Shown in pieces: positions 39,226-47,535 of a DNA stretch of 64,000 nucleotides. Both the position numbers and the translations under genes were made by a program. Under the pieces are notes generated by a model. The model searched no databases. It saw only the letters and a list, made by a program, of their open reading frames with translations, and was not told the DNA's origin. The stretch's first letter is position 1; each line of letters starts with the position of its first letter. The DNA comes from a virus, in IMG/VR virus record IMGVR_UViG_3300008954_000005, positions 1 to 64,000 of that record; one strand, given 5' to 3'.

Positions 39226-40308
39226 ATGTCGATAAGGTTGATGAACACACGTGTTCCAGACCATATTCTTGTAAAAGGCGTGGTCACAAAAAGGTCTACG
39301 GCGTATTCAACCAACCTTTTCTGTGACCCAAACGACCCAGAAGAAACAGCTTACTTCGAAGATGAACTTACCCCGCTTGAAAAGGGTCACGTCTACCTTT
39401 GGAAAGAAGATGAATCTGGTGCAGTCTTAGTCCACATGCCATACAGAATTATGGATAAAGAAACTGGTTCCCTTCTGAAGGGTCTCAGTTCCTATAGGTC
39501 AATTGGGACTTTAATTGCTAGAAGCATACCCCAGAAAATGACTCTATCTCCAAAATCTTGCTTACAGGATTTTTTACTGAGCTATACCGATTTTAAAGTA
39601 TTCTCTCATAGAGTAGAGACCTTAGGGGGTACTACTGAAAAGGACTCAGTTGACCTAGAGCAGTTCCTGAAAGACATGCAGTACATCACTTCAGAAGCAA
39701 GTACCCTCCAAGCAAAAATAGGGACACTCAGGACAAAATACTGTATGTCTAGTTCAGAAGAATTATTGGACACAGAGGAAAAACTAAACGAAGTTCTTAG
39801 AGAGTTTGCCTGGGTAAGAGAAGAGATAACAGAGCTTGGTAACAAGCGGGTACTTATTGTTAAGAAGCTTGCCGCATTGAAGTGTGAAATCAATAGGACA
39901 ACTGACTATATCAGAGCTTCAGCGGAACAAGAGCAAGTACAAGAAGCCCTTAAGATGCTTAACCAAACCAACTTCGACAGAATTACCAGAGAAGCGATAC
40001 ACAAACACAATATCGATTCAGGCAGAGAACAGTCTACTGTGATACCTGCCCATATTGGTTCTCTGGCTAGCGCAATAGCGGAACTTAGAACGTACTACCC
40101 AGCCCTCACAAAGCTGACAGGTCATGGAGAGAACGTAGTCATAAGCCTCTCAGGTCTTAGGCTCATTCTTACACCAACTACCATAAAGGTAGAAGGAGAC
40201 CCATCAGTATTGAAGCCCTACATGGGTGAGGGCGCTACAGTAGACGCTTCCGGAAATGCTTCTCTTCGGAGAAGGAGGAGGAACATTGTACCAGATGTAA
40301 AGAAGTAA
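39226..40308 (+). CDS. Coiled-coil protein between dyad clusters
   Basis: 360 residues, ATG after ACAAGGAGG. Residues 1-120 are globular with strands; residues 125-250 form long coiled coils; residues 265-340 are again globular, ending in a basic RRRRR stretch. AT-rich codon use compared with the genes around it suggests a separate origin. No family recognised. The dyads on both sides suggest it belongs with the ParB-like protein, for example as a partition or packaging partner, or as the regulated target. Confidence 0.6.
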   Translation: MSIRLMNTRVPDHILVKGVVTKRSTAYSTNLFCDPNDPEETAYFEDELTPLEKGHVYLWKEDESGAVLVHMPYRIMDKETGSLLKGLSSYRSIGTLIARSIPQKMTLSPKSCLQDFLLSYTDFKVFSHRVETLGGTTEKDSVDLEQFLKDMQYITSEASTLQAKIGTLRTKYCMSSSEELLDTEEKLNEVLREFAWVREEITELGNKRVLIVKKLAALKCEINRTTDYIRASAEQEQVQEALKMLNQTNFDRITREAIHKHNIDSGREQSTVIPAHIGSLASAIAELRTYYPALTKLTGHGENVVISLSGLRLILTPTTIKVEGDPSVLKPYMGEGATVDASGNASLRRRRRNIVPDVKK

Positions 40309-40315
40309 CACACAC

Positions 40316-40335
40316 CGACAGAGTATAGATTGTCA
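40316..40335. promoter_or_regulatory. Dyad CGACA-N10-TGTCA, copy 4
   Basis: One half-site differs by one base. It lies just after the coiled-coil gene. Confidence 0.6.
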
Positions 40336-40388
40336 AGCCAATAGGCGGTTGATCTCGAAGTAAGTACAGGCAATTACTACGTTTTTAA

Positions 40389-40408
40389 CGACAAAGATTA
40401 CCTTGTCA
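40389..40408. promoter_or_regulatory. Dyad CGACA-N10-TGTCA, copy 5
   Basis: Paired with copy 6 at the same 21-bp offset as copies 1 and 2. Confidence 0.65.
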
Positions 40409-40409
40409 G

Positions 40410-40429
40410 TGACACACATTATATTGTCA
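40410..40429. promoter_or_regulatory. Dyad TGACA-N10-TGTCA, copy 6
   Basis: Exact half-sites; lies 85 bases before the start of the ParB-like gene. Confidence 0.7.
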
Positions 40430-40513
40430 TTTTATTCCTAATGGAGAACCTACTACCGATGAATATTTATGCAGCGGTATTGAGAACAAAACCAACAAAT
40501 GGAGGTTATTACC

Positions 40514-41413
40514 ATGCAGCTTGAGCAGCAGGTATTCCCAATTGACAGCATCGAGCGAAATGTGCTCGGTTTCCGAAACAGTCGATCCGATGTTGGAGAT
40601 ACGCGAGAACTTCGCGCCTCCATCATTTCCGATGGGCTGCTAAACCCCCCAATCGTTCACGTTACTACAGATGAAGATGGTAATGAGAGAGTCCTTCTCA
40701 TTGCGGGCTATCGACGACTCCAGGCTATTCTGGATGAGCGGCAGGCTCGAAGTGAGGGGGAGGATGAAGAGGCTTTCTTCGAAGACATCGCATGCGGTGT
40801 CCACGTTGGATCTCTTGAGTCCGCTCTCGCCCTGAACATTGCAGAGAACCTGCAGCGTGAAACGCTAAACTTCGCAGATAAGTGTGAAGCCGTATTCCGA
40901 CTTAATGAGCGCATCGGTAATCAGCAAGAAGTTGCTGATATGCTGAACATCTCTCAGCCCCAGGTGAGCGTTCTTTGCTCCACCTACAAGGGACTGAGTA
41001 CTGTTGCGTTCGATTGTCTTCGGCACGGTCGAATCACCATGGGACAGGCTAAGAAGCTTGCCAAGGTGGTGAAGGCTGACGGTACTCCAGACGCTGGTCA
41101 GCAGGATGAAATCCTTGAACAGCTTCTGGGACAGGGTAAGGATGAGGTTCCTGACACTAAGCAGCGTCAGCGAGCTAAGACCTACCGCTCGAAGAAGGAA
41201 GTCGAAGAGCTTCGTACCGCTCTTGCAAACGACGAAACCGGACTGGATCAGGAGCACAAGGACGCGGCGACCCGCTTCGTTCAGTGGTACTTCTGCGAAA
41301 TCGATACTGATGAACTCATTCATCGTATTGATGCGGTCGAAGAGGTTACGGTCGAAGATAAGCCCACCAAGAAGACGATTAAGCGTAAGCGTCGTATTCG
41401 GGTAGGTGACTAA
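40514..41413 (+). CDS. ParB-like DNA-binding protein
   Basis: 299 residues, ATG after TGGAGG. The N-terminal ParB/Srx domain has GLLNPPIV near 41, AGYRRLQA at 64-71 (the G-x-R-R CTP/DNA motif) and ENLQRETL at 111-118. A helix-turn-helix follows at about 136-158 (QEVADMLNISQPQVS). ParB proteins bind palindromic sites; the six dyads around 39.1-40.4 kb are the obvious candidates. No ParA is seen. PRTRC plasmid cassettes also join a ParB-like protein with ubiquitin-like, E2, JAB and ThiF proteins. It could control or segregate DNA. Confidence 0.85.
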   Translation: MQLEQQVFPIDSIERNVLGFRNSRSDVGDTRELRASIISDGLLNPPIVHVTTDEDGNERVLLIAGYRRLQAILDERQARSEGEDEEAFFEDIACGVHVGSLESALALNIAENLQRETLNFADKCEAVFRLNERIGNQQEVADMLNISQPQVSVLCSTYKGLSTVAFDCLRHGRITMGQAKKLAKVVKADGTPDAGQQDEILEQLLGQGKDEVPDTKQRQRAKTYRSKKEVEELRTALANDETGLDQEHKDAATRFVQWYFCEIDTDELIHRIDAVEEVTVEDKPTKKTIKRKRRIRVGD

Positions 41414-43006
41414 ATGAACCGGAGCGTCGAAGAACTCGACGTTCTCATTAGGGCTGCGCACCCGGTGATCTTTGTGGTTAGCCATGAAGAACATCGGGTT
41501 GCGCAAGCTCTTCATGAGATTGTTGAGCGCAAAAATAAAAGTTCAGAGGCTAACGCCTCTCTGTGGACATGGTCTATGACCGATGGAGCCTACTGCGGCG
41601 ACGAAAACTTCACAGATTTAGACGGTCCTCTTGAGATTCTTGAGCATATCGGAAAGTACGAAAAATCCGGTGTCTTTATGTTGAAGGACTTCGCGTATTT
41701 CCTGAATGAAGGCCCTGCCTATCTTGTTCAAAGAAAACTACGCGACCTCACGTCAGCTATGGGGCATGGAATTTCCATCGTAATTGTGGATAGTGAGTTA
41801 AACATCCCACCCCGTCTTGAGAAGCTTATGACCGTTGTGGACTTCGACCTCCCAACAGCACAAGAACTTGAGAGCTACACGGCGTGGGTAGTTAAGGACC
41901 ACCTAGGTAAGCAGAAGGACGTACCCCAAATTCATGAGGACGCCTGTAATGCTGCCGTAGGCCTTACTGCTACAGAAGTTGAAAACGTCTTCTGTAAGTC
42001 GCTCGCTAAAAATAGCACGCTTGATCCTAAAGTGATCATGGAAGAGAAGAAGCACATCATTCGTAAGTCTGGGGTGCTTCAGTACCATGACGTAGATAGG
42101 GATATGGCTGATGTAGGTGGACTCGCAACCCTTAAGGGATGGGTCAACCAACGAGGTCGGGCGTTCACCTCCAAGGCTAGAGAGTATGGTCTTCCACACC
42201 CAAGAGGAGCCCTCATTGTGGGAATTCCGGGTACTGGTAAATCCTTGATTGCAAAGTGTATCGGCGCATCATGGAAGATGCCGGTGCTGCGTATGGATGT
42301 GGGCGCTTTGTTCGGACAGTTTGTCGGGCAGTCAGAAGCAAATATGCGGAAGGCCCTGAAGACTGCGGAAGCTCTAGCTCCCTGTGTATTGTGGATTGAT
42401 GAACTCGAAAAGGGTTTTGGTAGTGCGGGTGGTGGGGGTGCTCACGATAGCGGAACCTCTGCCCGTGTGTTTGGTAGCTTCCTATCTTGGATGCAGGAGA
42501 AAACTTCTCCTGTATTCGTAGTTGCTACCGCAAATGACGTAAGCCAACTTCCACCAGAGATGCTTAGAAAAGGAAGATTTGACGAATTGTTTTTCGTAGA
42601 CCTTCCAAATGAAGCAGACAGGAAGGAAGTATTCCGTATCCACATTAGCAGGCTGGGGAGAGACCCAGACATGTTTGATCTCGGTGATCTTGTCAAACTC
42701 ACGAACGGTTTTACCGGCGCTGAGATTGAGCAAGTGATCGTTGACGGTTTATTCTTGGCCTTTGATGAGGACAGGGAACCAACCCTAAATGATTATTCAA
42801 TTGCTGCTGCTAGGACAGTCCCAATCTCCAAAACAATGGAGAAGAAGATTGAAGCTCTTCGTGGCTGGGCAAATGGTCGTGCTCTCATGGCCAATGAGTC
42901 TGACAAGCGAAAGAACGCTCCTACAAGCAGAGCGGCCAAGCGTGAAGGACGAGTCAAGCCAACAACAGGCTCTGACTGGTCCGGTCTGAAGAAGAAGGCA
43001 AATTGA
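41414..43006 (+). CDS. Ycf46-like AAA+ ATPase
   Basis: 530 residues, ATG one base after the ParB stop. Residues 1-230 are the degenerate N-terminal half of Ycf46-type proteins. The AAA+ core has Walker A GIPGTGKS at 270-277, Walker B VLWIDELEK near 327, TANDVSQLPPEMLRKGRFDE with the arginine finger near 390, and FTGAEIEQ as sensor 2. Such ATPases remodel proteins. Together with the DUF2997 and DUF1257 genes downstream it forms a trio known from cyanobacteria and plastids. The substrate may be proteins tagged by the ubiquitin-like system. Confidence 0.88.
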   Translation: MNRSVEELDVLIRAAHPVIFVVSHEEHRVAQALHEIVERKNKSSEANASLWTWSMTDGAYCGDENFTDLDGPLEILEHIGKYEKSGVFMLKDFAYFLNEGPAYLVQRKLRDLTSAMGHGISIVIVDSELNIPPRLEKLMTVVDFDLPTAQELESYTAWVVKDHLGKQKDVPQIHEDACNAAVGLTATEVENVFCKSLAKNSTLDPKVIMEEKKHIIRKSGVLQYHDVDRDMADVGGLATLKGWVNQRGRAFTSKAREYGLPHPRGALIVGIPGTGKSLIAKCIGASWKMPVLRMDVGALFGQFVGQSEANMRKALKTAEALAPCVLWIDELEKGFGSAGGGGAHDSGTSARVFGSFLSWMQEKTSPVFVVATANDVSQLPPEMLRKGRFDELFFVDLPNEADRKEVFRIHISRLGRDPDMFDLGDLVKLTNGFTGAEIEQVIVDGLFLAFDEDREPTLNDYSIAAARTVPISKTMEKKIEALRGWANGRALMANESDKRKNAPTSRAAKREGRVKPTTGSDWSGLKKKAN

Positions 43007-43875
43007 GTCGCGGGCGGCATCATACTGGAATAATCCAGCTAGACGAATTTCTTCAGGGAGGTCTTCCTTCGGGTATCTGCGAAGTTATCGGGGAAGACGC
43101 GAGTGGGAAATCTACGTTGGGGTTTAGTGTGATGAGGGAGGCCTCTTTAAGGGGCCTCCCAACCGCCTTGATTCATACGGAAGGGTATCCCGATAAAGGG
43201 TATATCCGTAGGTCCGGTCCAACCGAATGCTTAGTTAGTGTACCTACTAACGCCGAAGCAGCTATCGAATCTGCCCACGTTTCCCTCCTTAGTGGGTGTG
43301 TGATCGTAGTGATCGATTCTCTTTCGGCTGCTGAGTCTGTATGCGATCAGGCTCAAGTTGTCGGTGACCGTGTCCCTTTCGCTGCTAGGAAGATGGCTTA
43401 CCATGGCCTTAGTATCCTCCGAGAAGAAGCCTTAAAAAGAAACGCATTGGTGCTGGTCGTGAATCAGCTAAGAACGCCTATCCAATCCCTAGTGCCCACA
43501 CCCTGTTCCTCATTTGAGGGGACTATAAACAGGTTGTGTGCCGTGCGGATAAGGACCGTTAGAGAAACCACCAGAAATGAGTATGGGGAGCTTGCCTACC
43601 TAAAGGTGCGGTTCAACATCTATCGCTCATTGGTTTCTCCCCCAAGTGACAGAGCCTACGGATTTCTCTTTAATCAAAAAGGGTTTTGTCGGGGCTTCGA
43701 ACTTATGCGTGCTCTATTATCGGCTAATATACTAGACCAAAAAGGCGCATACCTTATCGGTCAAGATGGCAAATCGCTAGGCCCTGGGTATCTAGGTGCC
43801 GCAGAGCAAATCAATAAAAATTTTGAACACTATCGGAGGATCTACGATGATCGAAGTCAAAGTAGTAGTCCATGA
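43003..43875 (+). CDS. RecA-like ATPase
   Basis: 290 residues from a TTG that overlaps the previous stop (TTGA). It has Walker A GEDASGKST near residue 30, VIVVIDSLSAA near 105 as Walker B and LVLVVNQLRTP near 148 corresponding to the RecA L2-proximal strand. The start QLDEFLQGGLPSGICEVIG is typical of RecA/UvsX-type recombinases. The sequence diverges from host RecA, so it is a phage recombinase. The coupling with the AAA+ gene is notable. Confidence 0.82.
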   Translation: MSRGRHHTGIIQLDEFLQGGLPSGICEVIGEDASGKSTLGFSVMREASLRGLPTALIHTEGYPDKGYIRRSGPTECLVSVPTNAEAAIESAHVSLLSGCVIVVIDSLSAAESVCDQAQVVGDRVPFAARKMAYHGLSILREEALKRNALVLVVNQLRTPIQSLVPTPCSSFEGTINRLCAVRIRTVRETTRNEYGELAYLKVRFNIYRSLVSPPSDRAYGFLFNQKGFCRGFELMRALLSANILDQKGAYLIGQDGKSLGPGYLGAAEQINKNFEHYRRIYDDRSQSSSP

Positions 43876-44032
43876 AGACGGAACCGTTGAGACCGAGGTT
43901 AATGGCGTAAAGGGAAAGGGTTGTACCCAGTACACAAACGCTGTAATCAAGGCCTTGGGCGGTGAAGTAGTCAAGGATGAAAAGAAACAAGAGTATTATG
44001 AGTCCGAGTCTACCTCTGTGAAGAGTAGATGA
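43847..44032 (+). CDS. DUF2997 protein
   Basis: 61 residues, ATG after CGGAGG, overlapping the RecA-like gene by 29 bases. IEVKVVVHEDGTVETEVNG then VKGKGCTQYTNAV and ALGG match the DUF2997 family, small proteins that typically neighbour Ycf35/Ycf46-type genes. Function unknown. Its stop overlaps the next start (ATGA). Confidence 0.75.
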   Translation: MIEVKVVVHEDGTVETEVNGVKGKGCTQYTNAVIKALGGEVVKDEKKQEYYESESTSVKSR

Positions 44033-44616
44033 GGATCCATAGAGTTACCTACGGAAGTCGTGTAAACGGCCCCGGTGTAAGAACAGTTCTACATACACAG
44101 GGATGCACAATAGGCTGCGCCGGTTGTTTCAATGCACACACCTGGGATGCCGACAAAGGCGACGAACTCACGGTAGATACCGTTATTGAACTGCTTCTGT
44201 CCGACATTAAGGACGGAGTGACTATTTCTGGTGGAGAGCCCACCGAGCAATGGGAAGAGCTACACGTAGTTCTTCAAAGACTTAAAGACGTAGGCCACAG
44301 TGTGGTCCTATTTACAGGACTAACCAAAGCCCAACTAGAAGAACGTGAGATCTGGAAAGATCTTCAGAGCCTAACCGATATCCTTATCGTTGGGCCATAT
44401 GACAGAACAAAACATATACAAAGTGAACCTTTAAGAAGCTCCTCTAATCAGGAAGTCTTCTTCTTCTCAGAATACACATCTGATGATCTAGAATCCGTAC
44501 CGGAAATCGAAGTACACGTTGACGGGGATACCGTCACCATTGCTGGGTTTCCTACTAAACCAATAAGAACAACTCTCTTACGAGAGTTAAAGGAGGGCGC
44601 ATGTCGCACCTTGTAA
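44029..44616 (+). CDS. Radical-SAM protein, NrdG-like small type
   Basis: 195 residues. C26, C30 and C33 (CTIGCAGC) form the CxxxCxxC cluster motif for a 4Fe-4S centre; GVTISGGEPTEQ near 65 is the SAM-binding GGE. It has the length of activating enzymes such as NrdG, but no anaerobic (class III) reductase is in the window, so its partner may be another protein in this operon. The C-terminal 50 residues are beta-rich and unusual. Confidence 0.8.
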   Translation: MRIHRVTYGSRVNGPGVRTVLHTQGCTIGCAGCFNAHTWDADKGDELTVDTVIELLLSDIKDGVTISGGEPTEQWEELHVVLQRLKDVGHSVVLFTGLTKAQLEEREIWKDLQSLTDILIVGPYDRTKHIQSEPLRSSSNQEVFFFSEYTSDDLESVPEIEVHVDGDTVTIAGFPTKPIRTTLLRELKEGACRTL

Positions 44617-45020
44617 GTTGTAAGTCCTGTATGAAGGACAAAGATGCCGTACTCTCCGCTCTTAGTAAGCTAGGGGTTCCCGCAGAACTGATTCAAGTAG
44701 CGCAAGATGGCCAAACCCTGGACCTCCAAGGTTACATGCGTGGCCACACTGCGAAAGTGGATATCCTTGTGGATAGATCTTTTCACGGCGGATACGGACC
44801 TTTTGGTTTTTCCAAGAGTGAGGACGGAACATATCAAGTTCACGTAGACGATATGGATGACCGTGGCGCACTAGCTGCGAAGACTAAGACTAGTACATTT
44901 TCCACTGGAGTAAGTCAGTGGTACAGCGCTCTGAAAGCCCAGAGAGCCTTAAAGAAGCAAGGTCTCTCCACCAAAATCAAGCAAGAAGGGCAAAAGCTGG
45001 TGGTTTTGGCTAAGGGATAA
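44601..45020 (+). CDS. DUF1257 (Ycf35-like) protein
   Basis: 139 residues, ATG after AAAGGAGG, overlapping the radical-SAM gene by 16 bases. MSHLVSCKSCMKDKDAVLSA at the start, then DLQGYMRGHTAKVDILVD, FGFSKSEDGTYQVHVDD and a final helix fit DUF1257/Ycf35. Its function is unknown; it co-occurs with DUF2997 and Ycf46-type genes. Last gene of the plus-strand operon before a terminator. Confidence 0.75.
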   Translation: MSHLVSCKSCMKDKDAVLSALSKLGVPAELIQVAQDGQTLDLQGYMRGHTAKVDILVDRSFHGGYGPFGFSKSEDGTYQVHVDDMDDRGALAAKTKTSTFSTGVSQWYSALKAQRALKKQGLSTKIKQEGQKLVVLAKG

Positions 45021-45028
45021 TACACTAA

Positions 45029-45062
45029 ATGCGGACTCCCCCGGTGGGGTCCGCATTTTTTT
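45029..45062 (+). terminator. Rho-independent terminator
   Basis: An ATGCGGAC / GTCCGCAT stem with C- and G-rich upper part is followed by seven T. Confidence 0.85.
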
Positions 45063-45083
45063 ACCTATAAATGAGGAGGATAA

Positions 45084-45443
45084 ATGTGGTTAAAAATAAC
45101 GGAGTTCTTTAGTAAGGTCTGGAGCCTCTTAAAGAAGACCCCTGGGGCAATCATTCTAGTTCTATTGGCATTGGTTGCTGTGGTCTGGTGGTTAGTGAAT
45201 CGACAACTTCTCCTTAAGAAGAAGCTACAGATCCAAAAAGAGATCACCAACATCGAGACCGACGCAGCTACGGCTCGGGCTATGGCGGAAGCCACACACA
45301 GCGCAGAGACAGCCGCCGCTACTAAAGAGTATGAAGAAGAGAAGGCTAAGCTAGAAGAACAAAAGAAGCGTATCGAGGAGGCCGAGAAAAAAGGCCCTGT
45401 AGCAATAGCTGAAGAATGGAAGAAGTTCCTGTCAGGAGGGTGA
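45084..45443 (+). CDS. Membrane-anchored coiled-coil protein
   Basis: 119 residues, ATG after AGGAGG. A transmembrane helix at residues 20-39 (GAIILVLLALVAVVWWLV) is followed by a long charged coiled coil at 48-105. Such a layout occurs in inner-membrane spanins and virion-associated membrane proteins. It lies one base before the next envelope protein gene, so the two may form a pair. Confidence 0.6.
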   Translation: MWLKITEFFSKVWSLLKKTPGAIILVLLALVAVVWWLVNRQLLLKKKLQIQKEITNIETDAATARAMAEATHSAETAAATKEYEEEKAKLEEQKKRIEEAEKKGPVAIAEEWKKFLSGG

Positions 45444-45444
45444 G

Positions 45445-45879
45445 ATGAAGAATGTACTAAACTCTATTACCGTTGTAATGGTCTCCGTAGGATTGGTGTT
45501 CACACCTGTTATCGCCTACGCAGATGACCCCCCGTCAGAGGCGTGCACTGAGCCTGTGGCAGTGACCACGCCGTGTTCCGGAGTACTGCTCCCACCAGAT
45601 GCGGCGGCGGAGGGGCTACGCTGTTTGAGCGTTACCGTTCCAAGGCTTCAGTTGGATATCGACTTCCTGAACACGACTTACACAAGCCGGGAAACCCGCT
45701 ATCAATTACTGCTAGACGCAGAAAGAACCAGGGGAGACCGGCTGTTTGAACAACTACAGGACGCAGCCGGTATGACTGCCCCCAAGTGGTACGAACATCC
45801 TATCTTCTGGTTCTCTGTGGGATTCATAGTAGCTGGAGCGACCACTGTAGGGATTACCTACGCGGTGAATAACGAGTAA
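45445..45879 (+). CDS. Secreted protein with C-terminal membrane helix
   Basis: 144 residues. A signal peptide (residues 6-25, ending AYA-DD) leads to a region with CSGVLLPPDAAAEGLRC, a pattern I know from phage envelope proteins encoded near lysis genes. A coiled segment follows, and a final transmembrane helix at 118-138. Probably acts in the envelope, perhaps in lysis. It ends one base from the convergent virion module. Confidence 0.55.
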   Translation: MKNVLNSITVVMVSVGLVFTPVIAYADDPPSEACTEPVAVTTPCSGVLLPPDAAAEGLRCLSVTVPRLQLDIDFLNTTYTSRETRYQLLLDAERTRGDRLFEQLQDAAGMTAPKWYEHPIFWFSVGFIVAGATTVGITYAVNNE

Positions 45880-45880
45880 G

Positions 45881-46168
45881 CTACTGTTGTCGCCAGTCAC
45901 CAACTCGTAAGAGCGTTTTTGCCGCCTTTGCCACTCTTTGGCCCGCAGGCTGTACCCGAGGTGGTCGTATCTTCGGCGGAGCAGCACCAATACTAGCAAC
46001 GCCCTTTGGCCCGAGAACTGGAGCTTGCTTCGGTCGCCAAGAACCTGCTCGGAAGAGCGTTTTTGCCGCTCCCCCCACTCTTCCCAAGAGGCTTTGCTCC
46101 TGGGCAATCTTGGTAAGCTCTCTTACAAGAAGCTTTCTAGCAGCATGCTTTCCCAAAGCGTTCATAAG
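45881..46168 (-). CDS. Small basic protein with internal repeat
   Basis: 95 residues; the ATG at 46168 has AAAGG upstream and avoids overlap, in preference to a GTG at 46189. The block AAKTLFRAGSWR near 30-41 recurs as AAKTLLRVGDWR near the C-terminus. Basic with many Pro. Last gene of the leftward virion operon. Possibly an internal virion peptide. Confidence 0.5.
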   Translation of the reverse strand, partial: LMNALGKHAARKLLVRELTKIAQEQSLLGRVGGAAKTLFRAGSWRPKQAPVLGPKGVASIGAAPPKIRPPRVQPAGQRVAKAAKTLLRVGDWRQQ

Positions 46169-46169
46169 T

Positions 46170-46913
46170 TTAACCTTTATCTCCGGCACGTTTCAGCGCC
46201 CTAATTGCCATAGCGTCTGATGATCCTATACCACCCTCATAACCAGTTCTGGCTCTTCCGCGAGCGGCTCTTGCGTGTATTGCTCGAAGAAGGGCTTGTG
46301 CACCATAACCAGCACCACCGCCCATAAGGCCCATCAAAGCGGCCCCCTTAAGGCCACCAATCGCACCACCCAATCCCGCGCCAGCAAGTCCCCCGAGGGC
46401 ACCGGTGCCGGAAGCGCTAGTAATTGCTCTTGATAGAGGATTGGTTCCGTGGGAACGGCCTTTTGACTCTGTTTCCCCGCTTGCGCGTAAAGCGCGAAGA
46501 AGCCTTTGCTCAGAACCACCAATACCTTCTTGGCCCTGTCGTGCGCGACCACGAGCAGCCCTAGCTCGAATTACACGAAGCAATGCCGATGATGCCGCAC
46601 CCGTTAAAGCGCCACCTATCATTAGTTTGGCGTAATTTGGCTTCATCTTCCCTATAAATGGTTTTGCCTTAGCAAGGATCTCCACCGCCTCTTTATTGCC
46701 CCCCGCTGCTGCTCTTTGGAGTTTATCGACACCCAGACCTCCCAAACCCGCTAGTGCGGCTCCACCGAGGCCCTTCTGTGCAGCCGCAATCGCCCCGAAC
46801 CCTCCGGGGTTTGTAAAGGTTCTGGAGATCGGGAAGGTGCGCTCATCTTTCTCAGCGAGCTTTATGATCAGACGTCGTTTTGCGGTGTGCTTTACTAAGG
46901 CGGAATATTCCAT
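46170..46913 (-). CDS. Gly/Ala/Arg-rich protein, virion-associated
   Basis: 247 residues; the ATG at 46913 has TTGAGGAAC in front, while the longer start at 46952 does not. Several glycine-rich hydrophobic stretches (GALGGLAGAGLGGAIGGLKG) alternate with RARAARGRAR-type basic blocks, which occur twice (around residue 120 and 215). KLAEKDER near residue 18 resembles a possible protease site. It may be an ejected protein that crosses the membrane. Confidence 0.55.
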   Translation of the reverse strand: MEYSALVKHTAKRRLIIKLAEKDERTFPISRTFTNPGGFGAIAAAQKGLGGAALAGLGGLGVDKLQRAAAGGNKEAVEILAKAKPFIGKMKPNYAKLMIGGALTGAASSALLRVIRARAARGRARQGQEGIGGSEQRLLRALRASGETESKGRSHGTNPLSRAITSASGTGALGGLAGAGLGGAIGGLKGAALMGLMGGGAGYGAQALLRAIHARAARGRARTGYEGGIGSSDAMAIRALKRAGDKG

Positions 46914-46921
46914 TTTGTTCC

Positions 46922-47221
46922 TCAACGGCACCGAGCGCCGGTTGCTTGGCAAATAGAGCTAATGTTTTCAGCAGCCCTGCTTTGCTCAGTACGAATAACG
47001 CGCTGTTCCATAATCATTTCGCGGGTATCCTCTTCAAGAGACTCAACACGCTCCTCAATGACCGGGTGTGCATCAAGCTTTTCATGCTCTTGGATATGGA
47101 TATCGTTGGTAGCCGCCTGTGCGGAAGTCTGGTGCTGTTGGTAGTACAGAGAACCCGAGGCAAAGATAATGGGCACCAACCACAGAGCTACCTTAAACGC
47201 GTTTTGTGTTCGAGCAGTCAT
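46922..47221 (-). CDS. Membrane-anchored helical protein
   Basis: 99 residues. A transmembrane or signal helix at 8-25, then a His/Glu-rich coiled segment (HPVIEERVESLEEDTREMI). A spanin-like or tail-membrane role is possible. Its start is three bases before the previous gene's stop, in a tight run. Confidence 0.5.
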   Translation of the reverse strand: MTARTQNAFKVALWLVPIIFASGSLYYQQHQTSAQAATNDIHIQEHEKLDAHPVIEERVESLEEDTREMIMEQRVIRTEQSRAAENISSICQATGARCR

Positions 47222-47224
47222 TGT

Positions 47225-47533
47225 TCAGCCCTTGTACGCATCGATAAGCTTCTCAATCTTCTTATATAGAAGGATTGAGAGAATACCACCAGAGGCCCCT
47301 ACGGAAACATCCCAGGGAAAAGCGTAAGGAAAAGACAATCCCACCCCTGCACCAATCAGGAGTGGGATTAGCCTAAACGCCGCTTGCCACATCCATGGGT
47401 CGGCGGAATTAACATCCCGACCAACCCACTTGCCGCAGATAAGTTTTATTATCTGCGTAATACCATAGCTAAGCACGCCCGAAATCGCGAGCAGTGCTAA
47501 AAGCTCTGGCATAGATGGCATGGAAGACTCCAC
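47225..47533 (-). CDS. Small multi-pass membrane protein, holin-like
   Basis: 102 residues with three hydrophobic segments: residues about 8-28, 48-66 and 72-90. Size and topology match class I holins, but the gene is far from the endolysin (14.2 kb) and inside the virion module, so the call stays tentative. Confidence 0.45.
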   Translation of the reverse strand: MESSMPSMPELLALLAISGVLSYGITQIIKLICGKWVGRDVNSADPWMWQAAFRLIPLLIGAGVGLSFPYAFPWDVSVGASGGILSILLYKKIEKLIDAYKG

Positions 47534-47535
47534 GA

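Noticed and set aside
40865-41515. 216-residue minus frame opposite the ParB-like gene
   Set aside because: It is antisense to a confident gene and lacks start signals.
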